Source: CALGLS01 sp047626155
Lineage (GTDB): Bacteria > Bacteroidota > Bacteroidia > Chitinophagales > Saprospiraceae
Direction of reading: 5' to 3'
NCBI GenBank assembly: GCA_047626155.1
Contig: JBLHRR010000197.1
Location: 1 to 7,788, forward strand
DNA length: 7,788 nucleotides
The position numbers and the translations under genes were made by a program. The notes beneath the pieces are model-generated. The model saw nothing but the letters and a program-made list of their open reading frames with translations. It did not search any database and was not told where the DNA came from. Shown here in pieces: positions 1 through 5,350 of this stretch (its first letter is position 1; each line of letters begins with the position of its first letter).

Positions 1-31
1 TAGAGAATTTTTTAATAAAAATTTGAATAAG

Positions 32-240
32 AATCAAAATCAAAAAAAATGAGACGTAGGAATCACGGTAGAGGGTTTGGGCTTAGGTTGACAGGTTAAA
101 AAATTTGAATCAAAATCAAAATCAAAAACCGAGATGTGGGAATCATGGTAGATGGTTTAGGTTTAGGTTGAAAAATTAGTAATCAAAATCAAAAGATCGA
201 TACGCGGGAATCACGTTAGAAGGTTTTGATTTTCATTGAC
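32..240. repeat. Three imperfect tandem copies of a 70-80 bp intergenic repeat
   Basis: Each unit starts with an A-rich spacer of the AATCAAAATCAAAA type (starts near 32, 108 and 181) and continues into a G-rich core containing GGAATCAYGGTAGA. The cores at 51-91 and 131-171 match at 35 of 41 positions with no gap. The third core (199-226) matches the first at 23 of 28 positions and then diverges. Core-to-core spacing is 80 and then 68 bp. The third copy is bounded by a 10 bp inverted repeat of AAAATCAAAA (185-194) and TTTTGATTTT (224-233), which could form a weak A/T hairpin just beyond the stop of the minus-strand transporter. I see no open frame worth calling. The changes between copies are mostly transitions, which fits old duplication. 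The repeat may continue to the left of the window. Confidence 0.75.
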
Positions 241-242
241 AT

Positions 243-1145
243 TTAGATTTCTCGTCCTTTCTTTTGCTTAGAAACATAAACCCCTACCAATATCAACCCC
301 ATTCCTAAAAAGTGAAAAATAGAAATGGGTTCTCCATCCATAAAGCCCCAGAAGAGCGCAACTACGGGAATCAAATAACTTACCATTGAAGCAATAACCG
401 GCGTCGTTAATTGAACCAGTTTGTAGAAAAGCACAGAGGCAATCACCGTCCCGACGACAGATAGAATGGAAATATAACCCAGCGAAGACCAACCCGCTTC
501 ATGCGTTTGTAAGCGATGCAAAAAGTCCGTATTAAATAAGTAGACCATCGCCGGTACACCTACCATAGTAAAACTGGCGACGCTCATGTCGAAAGGCTTT
601 ATCTCACCCAGATGTTTTTTTACGGTGTTGGAACTAATGGCGTACATCATGGCGGCCATGACTACCAATAAAGCATACCATTTATTACCATCAAAATTAG
701 CCCCACTTCCATAAAGGACTAAGACCACCGCTCCGGCTAACCCAATCCCAACGGCTGCGGCTTTGTTTCTGGTGAAGGGGATACCATATATAAGAAGTCC
801 AAGTAATAAAGTGAAGAGTGGAGTCAATGAACTCAACACGCCAGCCAAAGAACTACTGATTTCTGTTTCTGCGAAAGCAAATAAAAAGGAAGGTAGAAAG
901 TTGCCTGTCAGACCGATGATAAGAAAGTACTTCCACTTCGACCAATCAATTTTGCGAAAGCGTAGAAAGAAGAAAGGCAAAAAGCAAAGCATGGAAATGC
1001 TAATACGTACACTGGCCATTTGTTCCGGCTCGTAAGCGAGCAAACCTTTTTTCATTAGAATGTAAGAACTCCCCCAGGTCAGACTGAGCAAAATAAGTAA
1101 AAACCAACTGTAGAGACTGACGCTTTCGTTCTGTTTGGATTCCAT
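243..1145 (-). CDS. EamA-family (DMT superfamily) inner-membrane transporter
   Basis: A 300-residue, highly hydrophobic protein with the internal duplication typical of ten-helix drug/metabolite transporters. The first EamA half covers roughly residues 14-145 and opens with the family signature W24-G-S-S-Y-I-L-M-K-K. The second half covers roughly 156-293, starting at the helix with MYAISSNTVKKHL. The length is normal for the family. The substrate cannot be told from sequence: EamA proteins export amino acids, nucleotides or other small metabolites, and some import. The ATG at 1145 is the natural start, because it leaves a short polar N-terminus before the first helix and a candidate promoter lies about 60 bp upstream. 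The protein ends with a positively charged tail. The gene runs divergently from the lipoprotein/receptor genes and shares only the intergenic region with them, so a functional link is not implied. Confidence 0.93.
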   Translation of the reverse strand: MESKQNESVSLYSWFLLILLSLTWGSSYILMKKGLLAYEPEQMASVRISISMLCFLPFFFLRFRKIDWSKWKYFLIIGLTGNFLPSFLFAFAETEISSSLAGVLSSLTPLFTLLLGLLIYGIPFTRNKAAAVGIGLAGAVVLVLYGSGANFDGNKWYALLVVMAAMMYAISSNTVKKHLGEIKPFDMSVASFTMVGVPAMVYLFNTDFLHRLQTHEAGWSSLGYISILSVVGTVIASVLFYKLVQLTTPVIASMVSYLIPVVALFWGFMDGEPISIFHFLGMGLILVGVYVSKQKKGREI

Positions 1146-1204
1146 AAATGTATAAGAATTGTAGGTCTTCTTTTTTAGTGGCGCGAAGGTAGCGTTTTCA
1201 AGCT

Positions 1205-1233
1205 CAAAAGTAACCTCTTTCTCAACTTCAAAA
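1205..1233 (-). promoter_or_regulatory. Candidate Bacteroidota-type promoter for the EamA gene
   Basis: Read on the minus strand, TACTTTTG (1212-1205) matches the Bacteroidota -7 consensus TAnnTTTG. A TTTTG at 1233-1229 lies 16 bp upstream, or alternatively a TTG at 1237-1235 lies 22 bp upstream, as the -33 element. Transcription would begin near 1198, giving a leader of about 53 nt. The spacing is not ideal and the region is rich in CTTCAAA-like words, so chance is possible. Confidence 0.4.
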
Positions 1234-1387
1234 GCAAGCTCAACTTCAAAGCTCTTAATACGTGGAGGGAGTACACTTTAAATTTTAAAAGAAACTTCAA
1301 ACTCCTTTGTTCGCGAAGGGACTGCATTTGAGCCTGAAGTTGGAAAAGACTACCTAAAATAAGCCTACAATTACCTAACCTTTGGTA

Positions 1388-1418
1388 TTGGTTAAGAACA
1401 TTGGCCGCCCTATATTTG
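1388..1418 (+). promoter_or_regulatory. Bacteroidota-type promoter of the DUF4856-imelysin-HTTM operon
   Basis: TATATTTG at 1411-1418 is a perfect match to the Bacteroidota -7 consensus TAnnTTTG. A TTG at 1388-1390 lies 20 bp upstream, within the usual spacing of the -33 element. The start of transcription would be near 1425, leaving an A/T-rich leader of about 48 nt before the ATG at 1473. The dyad TAACC-N9-GGTTA (1376-1394) overlaps the -33 element and could be a regulator site. Metal-responsive control would suit the genes, but no recognised Fur-type box is evident. Confidence 0.65.
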
Positions 1419-1472
1419 CAGCCGTAAGTTTATTTAGACTAAATCCAATTAACGCTTTTTAAAAATTAGAAA

Positions 1473-2552
1473 ATGAAATTTAACCTATTGACTCTCGGCG
1501 CTTTAGTACTGTTTAGCGCTTGTAGCAAAGATGACGAAAATGCTGAAACATATACTGTTCCTACTACTTATGACTTTGAAAATGTAAGTTACGGTGGCCA
1601 GGAACAACGAATAGGCCAATTGGCAGAGTTGACCTCTTATATGAAAACGGCTAATGTTGCTAATACGGCTTTGGATGTAGACCGCTTAAAAGCAATGTAT
1701 GCAAATGATCCAACTTTAGCCAATTGGAATGGAACTTATGAAGATTCTAAGCAGATTAAGAGTAAAACTTTTGAACAAGTTCAAGGAACCTTCGAAACGC
1801 TATTGGAAGATATGGCAGCTACCAGCCAACCAGGAAGTTTAGGTGGTGTGGTTTCTTCGGCTAATGGAGAGAAAAACTACTTATTGAATGAGAATGGAGT
1901 GGAATATACCCAAGTGATCTCAAAGGGTTTGATGGGGGCTTTATTGTATTATCAAGCTGTAGAAGTTTATCTCGGTGATGGTAAGATGGGGAGTGATAAT
2001 GTTACTGTTACAGAAGGTGAAGGAACAGAAATGGAACATGCTTGGGATGAAGCGTTTGGCTACTTCGGTGTTCCAAAAACCTTCCCAGCAGATACAGAGC
2101 CGCTTTACTTTTGGGGAGACTACTGCCACGACAGAGATGCATTGATGGGAACAGACAAAGCGGTTATGGATGCTTTCTTGAAAGGACGTGCTGCCATTTC
2201 TAACAATGATATTCCAACTAGAGATGAAGCAATCGAGGAAGCGCGTGAAGCGTGGGAGAAAGTTATTGTAGGTACGGCTCTTCATTACTTGAACAAAGGA
2301 ATAAGTGACATTGATGATACAGCCTTAAAAGGACATCAGTTGTCAGAAGCAGCGGGTTTTATTTATTCTTTGCAATTTAATCCATCTAAGAAAATTTCAA
2401 ATACTCAGATCAATAACTTATTAGTTAAGATAGGAGGTACAGAGCTACTTCCTGATTTGAACTTTAACAATGTAACTGCGGCAAGTGTAGAAGAAGCAAG
2501 AAATGACCTTGCGGATTATTATGACTTAAATGATTTGAAAGAGCAGTTGTAG
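1473..2552 (+). CDS. DUF4856 domain-containing lipoprotein, probably surface-exposed
   Basis: A 359-residue protein beginning with a lipoprotein signal peptide (residues 1-16) and a lipobox LFSAC with the acceptor Cys17. The residues after it, SKDDE, match the K-(D/E)2-type lipoprotein export signal that sends Bacteroidota lipoproteins to the cell surface. The body looks mostly helical and matches my memory of DUF4856. Characteristic stretches are KGLMGALLYYQ (about residues 151-161), EHAWDEAFGYFG (188-199, with H189, D192 and E193) and YFWGDYC (212-218). The biochemical function is unknown. The family is often found next to imelysin-like proteins, as here, and a role in binding or handling a metal or metal complex outside the cell is inferred from context only. 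The ATG at 1473 gives a complete signal peptide and lies 48 nt from the predicted transcription start. It is followed after 110 bp by the imelysin gene. Confidence 0.88.
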   Translation: MKFNLLTLGALVLFSACSKDDENAETYTVPTTYDFENVSYGGQEQRIGQLAELTSYMKTANVANTALDVDRLKAMYANDPTLANWNGTYEDSKQIKSKTFEQVQGTFETLLEDMAATSQPGSLGGVVSSANGEKNYLLNENGVEYTQVISKGLMGALLYYQAVEVYLGDGKMGSDNVTVTEGEGTEMEHAWDEAFGYFGVPKTFPADTEPLYFWGDYCHDRDALMGTDKAVMDAFLKGRAAISNNDIPTRDEAIEEAREAWEKVIVGTALHYLNKGISDIDDTALKGHQLSEAAGFIYSLQFNPSKKISNTQINNLLVKIGGTELLPDLNFNNVTAASVEEARNDLADYYDLNDLKEQL

Positions 2553-2563
2553 CTATTGAATAC

Positions 2564-2616
2564 GGCAGTTGGCATTTAGCTTTCCTATAACGCGCGATAG
2601 TGGAAAGCCAACTGCC
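2564..2616. repeat. Hairpin-forming intergenic repeat between the DUF4856 and imelysin genes
   Basis: Perfect 10 bp arms GGCAGTTGGC (2564-2573) and GCCAACTGCC (2607-2616) enclose a second stem, TTTCC (2581-2585) with GGAAA (2602-2606), and possibly TAT with ATA further in. The left side has a 7 nt bulge (2574-2580). The loop contains CGCGCG. The right arm continues as AACTGC, so the unit CTGCCAA is partly repeated in tandem. No T-run follows, so it does not look like an intrinsic terminator. It may instead stabilise mRNA ends or tune expression between the two lipoprotein genes. CTGCCAA-repeat elements are, from memory, common between genes in this phylum. Confidence 0.75.
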
Positions 2617-2662
2617 AACTGCTAACTTGTTCGAGAAAATTCTAAAGTACAAAATAAAAATT

Positions 2663-3766
2663 ATGAAATATTTAAAATCACTTTGTCTTCTTTTTTTAGG
2701 AATTAGCCTGCTAGCTATTTCCTGTGAAAGTGATGATGAAATTAACGGTACTTCTGGCTGTAACTCTGATTTTGATCAAGAAGCTTTATTCATAAACCTA
2801 GCTGATAACATTATTGTTACAGGTTATGAAGACTTGCAGGCAAAATTGGTGAAACTGCAAACGGAGACCAATTCCTTCGTAGGTGCTTTAGATCAAGTAA
2901 GCTTGGATAACCTGCGCGCCGCTTATCTTGGTGCTTATGTGGATTATCAGAAAATCGCTGCTTTTGAATTTGGCCCGGCGGAGACTGTTTTTCTTAGAAC
3001 GAGTTTAAACAACTTCCCAACTAACGTCACCGAAATAGAAAACCACATTGCAAACAATACTACGGGTTTTGACCAACCAGATGACTTTGACAAAGGTTTT
3101 CCAGCGGTAGATTATTTACTTTTTGGAATTGCCGAAACAGATGAATCTATCCTGTATTTATATACTGCAGGCGATGGCTACAAGGACTACTTAGTTGCCC
3201 TCGTCACAGACATGAAAGAACGAGTGGATCAAACCTTGGATGGATGGAATACAGACTACCGGGAAACTTTTGTTAAGAACACTGGAACAGCTGCGGGATC
3301 ATCGCTAAGTCTTATTATAAATGGACTAAACGAAAACTATGAGCTTATAAAAAGACAGAAACTAGGTATTCCTTCAGGCGTACTCACATTGGGTTTTTTG
3401 AATCCAACAGAGGTGGAAGCTTTTTATTCTGGCAATTCAGTTTTGTTAGCGAAAGCTGGACTGGAAGCGACCGTTGGTTTGTATAAGGGCTACGATGGTA
3501 TCGGTCTGGACGATTACCTTCAGGACATTAATGCAATGAAAGGTAGCGAGACATTGGACGCTGCGATTCAAGGACAGTTCATTACCATGATTGAAAAAGT
3601 AAGCGCTCTGGAAGATCCGCTTTCTGAAATGATTGAAGCGGATGTCACTCCTCTCGTTGAAGCTTATAATGAAGTGGCTAAGCAATTGGTCAATATTAAA
3701 ACGGATATGCCTTCGGTACTTTGTGTATCGATTACTTATATTGATAATCCTAGTGATTCTGATTAA
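2663..3766 (+). CDS. Imelysin-family (peptidase M75-like) lipoprotein, iron-uptake associated
   Basis: A 367-residue protein when started at 2663. An in-frame ATG at 2600 would add 21 residues but lies inside the hairpin repeat and would bury the signal peptide; the 2663 ATG gives a clean lipoprotein leader with lipobox LAISC and acceptor Cys21. ESDDE follows, again an acidic surface-export signal. Imelysin hallmarks are AYVDYQKIAAFEFGPAE (residues 91-107) and, further on, GFPAVDYLLFG (145-155). The second aligns with the GxHxxEyLLwG motif of imelysins and EfeO M75 domains, but His is replaced by Pro147 and Glu by Asp150, so the usual metal-site residues are altered. Imelysin-like proteins are tied to iron uptake; despite the M75 name, peptidase activity is doubtful. 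The next gene begins 6 nt after the stop, so co-transcription and coupled translation are likely. Confidence 0.9.
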   Translation: MKYLKSLCLLFLGISLLAISCESDDEINGTSGCNSDFDQEALFINLADNIIVTGYEDLQAKLVKLQTETNSFVGALDQVSLDNLRAAYLGAYVDYQKIAAFEFGPAETVFLRTSLNNFPTNVTEIENHIANNTTGFDQPDDFDKGFPAVDYLLFGIAETDESILYLYTAGDGYKDYLVALVTDMKERVDQTLDGWNTDYRETFVKNTGTAAGSSLSLIINGLNENYELIKRQKLGIPSGVLTLGFLNPTEVEAFYSGNSVLLAKAGLEATVGLYKGYDGIGLDDYLQDINAMKGSETLDAAIQGQFITMIEKVSALEDPLSEMIEADVTPLVEAYNEVAKQLVNIKTDMPSVLCVSITYIDNPSDSD

Positions 3767-3772
3767 TAAAGG

Positions 3773-5119
3773 ATGTTAAGTCGTTACTGGGAAAATATAA
3801 CAAAGAGGATACAAGTTCCTACAAGCATAGCTCCACTCGTCACATTCCGCATCCTTTTTGGTGCATTGATGGCGATTGGAGCTATTCGTTTTTTGTACAA
3901 TGATTGGGTCACCCGTTTGTATGTGGAGCCAAATTTATTTTTTAAGTTTTATGGTTTTGAATGGGTGAAGGTATTGTCGGAGAATGGGATGTTTGTTTTG
4001 TTATGGATCATTGTCATCAGCGCTGTAATGGTCATGTTAGGTTTGTTTTATAGAATGGCGATTGTCGTCTTCTTTTGCAGCTTTATCTATTTGGAATTGA
4101 TAGATGCCACCAATTACTTGAACCATTATTACCTGGTTGTATTGCTGGCTTTTCTAATGATTTTTTTGCCGGCTCATCGGCAGTTTTCTCTGGACGTATG
4201 GCGGAAGCCTTTCTTAAAAGTAAGTAAGGTGCCCAAGTGGATGATTGGAATTTTAATTGCGCAACTAACAATAGTTTATACCTGCGCGGGCTTGGCGAAA
4301 TTAAATAGCGATTGGTTATTCGAGGCCATGCCCTTAGCGATTTGGTTGCCAGAACATCAAGACTTACCTATTATAGGTCCGTTATTGAAGCATAAAGAAA
4401 CAGCCTTTCTGTTCAGTTGGTTTGGTGCTTTGTATGATTTGACAATCGCTTACTTTTTGCTTTTTAGACGGACGCGAATTTTGGCTTATATTGCAGTGGT
4501 CCTCTTTCATGTGATGACGAATGTTCTCTTCAATATCGGTTTGTTTCCGGCGATTATGATTACGAGCACGCTGATCTTCTTCTCTGGCGATTCCCATGAG
4601 AAAGTGTTAGGATGGATTGGCTATCAAAGAGGAGAAAAGTTGATTTACAAAATCCCAAAAAATTGGAAGCAATTGTTAAAGCCGTTACTAATTTTCTTTT
4701 TTGTAATTCAATTGTTACTTCCTTTTCGTTGCTTGGCTTATTCCAGTAATTTATTTTGGGCAGAGGAAGGTTACCGTTTTTCCTGGAGAGTAATGTTGGT
4801 AGAAAAAATTGGGCAAGCGACCTTCCATGTTGAAGATCCGGAAACGGGCAGAAAGGACGAGGTGATAAATGGTCGCTACCTCACGCAGTTTCAAGAAAAA
4901 CAAATGAGCATACAGCCAGATTTTATTTTGCAATTTGCTCATTTTCTGAAAAGAGAATACCAAACCAAGCATGGCATGAAGAATCCGATTATTACCGTAG
5001 ATTGTCATGTGGCCTTGAATGGTAGAACGAGCCAGCAATTAATAGATCCGAAAGTGAATTTGGCAACGGTCAAAGACGGCTTTGCTGCCAAGGGCTGGGT
5101 TCTGGATTTTAAGAAATAA
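3773..5119 (+). CDS. HTTM-domain / vitamin K-dependent gamma-carboxylase-like membrane protein
   Basis: A 448-residue inner-membrane protein. Hydrophobic segments lie near residues 20-41, 73-91, 94-110, 118-133, 157-174, 208-230, 236-270 and 302-317; a soluble C-terminal part of about 120 residues follows. Family signatures are IAPLVTFRILFG (19-30), NHYYL (117-121), the AGLAKLNSDW stretch (172-181) and FHVMTNVLFNIGLFP (245-259). Aligned by eye with human gamma-glutamyl carboxylase (NHSYL and GLKKLDADW), His118 corresponds to His160 and Lys176 to the catalytic base Lys218. If active, it would use reduced vitamin K or menaquinol, O2 and CO2 to carboxylate glutamate side chains, or perform a related quinol-linked reaction. 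The substrate of bacterial members is unknown. It starts 6 nt after the imelysin stop, with AAAGG directly abutting the ATG, too close to be a normal ribosome site; coupling is likely. Confidence 0.9.
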   Translation: MLSRYWENITKRIQVPTSIAPLVTFRILFGALMAIGAIRFLYNDWVTRLYVEPNLFFKFYGFEWVKVLSENGMFVLLWIIVISAVMVMLGLFYRMAIVVFFCSFIYLELIDATNYLNHYYLVVLLAFLMIFLPAHRQFSLDVWRKPFLKVSKVPKWMIGILIAQLTIVYTCAGLAKLNSDWLFEAMPLAIWLPEHQDLPIIGPLLKHKETAFLFSWFGALYDLTIAYFLLFRRTRILAYIAVVLFHVMTNVLFNIGLFPAIMITSTLIFFSGDSHEKVLGWIGYQRGEKLIYKIPKNWKQLLKPLLIFFFVIQLLLPFRCLAYSSNLFWAEEGYRFSWRVMLVEKIGQATFHVEDPETGRKDEVINGRYLTQFQEKQMSIQPDFILQFAHFLKREYQTKHGMKNPIITVDCHVALNGRTSQQLIDPKVNLATVKDGFAAKGWVLDFKK

Positions 5120-5137
5120 TGACTAAGGTTTTCCACG

Positions 5138-5168
5138 TTGCGGTAAAATGTACCAAACGTTTATTTTG
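5138..5168 (+). promoter_or_regulatory. Possible second promoter for the TonB-dependent receptor
   Basis: TTG (5138-5140) and TTATTTTG (5161-5168) are separated by 20 bp, the same spacing as the promoter at 1388-1418. The -7 box has one mismatch to TAnnTTTG. Transcription would begin near 5175, placing the hairpin repeat at 5187-5290 in a leader of about 175 nt. The alternative is read-through from the HTTM gene. Evidence is weak because of the mismatch. Confidence 0.3.
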
Positions 5169-5175
5169 TTTACCG
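5141..5175. repeat. Inverted repeat downstream of the HTTM gene, possible operator or weak terminator
   Basis: The 7 bp arms CGGTAAA (5141-5147) and TTTACCG (5169-5175) flank an inner palindrome AAACGTTT (5155-5162). It lies 22 bp after the HTTM stop and spans the possible promoter spacer and -7 box. No clear T-run follows the right arm, which argues against a strong intrinsic terminator; an operator is equally possible. Confidence 0.4.
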
Positions 5176-5186
5176 ATCGTATTTTA

Positions 5187-5290
5187 AATCACGCAGAGGC
5201 CGCAGAGGGCGCAGAACTAACGTTGCTAATACGTGTTTTTTTCGCATCTCGCTCTGCGGCCTCTGCGGCCTCTGCGCTCTCTGCGTGATT
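5187..5290. repeat. Long imperfect palindrome built of CGCAGAGGC-type 9 bp units
   Basis: The left arm 5187-5215 and the right arm 5262-5290 pair at 26 of 29 positions; both outer ends read AATCACGCAGAG when read inward. The arms are tandem 9 bp units around the hexamer CGCAGA: three in the left arm, and four in the right side, which extends to about 5253. The loop holds a run of seven T (5236-5242). The G/C-rich arms stand out from the A/T-rich surroundings. The structure is REP-like: an interspersed non-coding repeat, perhaps acting as a partial terminator or mRNA stabiliser between the HTTM and receptor genes. CGCAGAG-unit repeats of this kind occur, from memory, in many bacterial genomes. 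Their origin is unclear. Confidence 0.8.
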
Positions 5291-5350
5291 AATCCGCATT
5301 AGGTACGTCTATATCACAAGATAGTTGGAATAAACACTAACAAATAAATA

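Larger units (their letters stand above)
1146..1472. other. Divergent intergenic region between the EamA gene and the DUF4856 operon
   Basis: This 327 bp region has no convincing gene. It carries one candidate promoter per strand (1205-1233 minus, 1388-1418 plus). Between them lies a mildly repetitive stretch: CTCAACTTCAAA occurs at 1221 and again at 1239 (18 bp apart), and an inverted GAAGTTG lies near 1336. The octamer CGCGAAGG occurs at about 1182 and again at 1312, the second inside the palindrome TTCGCGAA (1310-1317). A short dyad, TAACC (1376-1380) and GGTTA (1390-1394), overlaps the -33 element of the plus-strand promoter and could be an operator, but the arms are only 5 bp. No RNA gene or strong terminator is visible. 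Confidence 0.6.

Noticed and set aside
185..233. Terminator for the minus-strand EamA gene
   Set aside because: The 10 bp arms are almost all A/T, the loop is about 30 nt, and no T-run follows immediately on the minus strand; it is better explained as part of the repeat.
32..240. CRISPR array
   Set aside because: The conserved parts are too long and too diverged, the spacers are low-complexity and alike, and no cas gene is in view.
763..1035. Plus-strand 90-codon open frame opposite the EamA gene
   Set aside because: It is the antisense shadow of a well-recognised transporter and gives a Lys/Arg-rich sequence resembling no family.
2600..2662. N-terminal extension of the imelysin gene from the ATG at 2600
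   Set aside because: It is encoded largely by the hairpin repeat and its flank and would place 21 polar residues before a clear lipoprotein signal peptide that starts at the ATG at 2663.
5216..5242. Intrinsic terminator ending in the seven-T run at 5236-5242
   Set aside because: The only stem directly before the T-run is a 4 bp ACGT pairing, too weak. The strong arms pair across the T-run instead of before it.
5148..5290. Small open frame of about 47 codons reading through the CGCAGAGGC palindrome
   Set aside because: The 9 bp unit keeps the frame open by its period and yields an Ala/Ser-rich low-complexity tail. The frame ends right at the palindrome and shows no coding signature.
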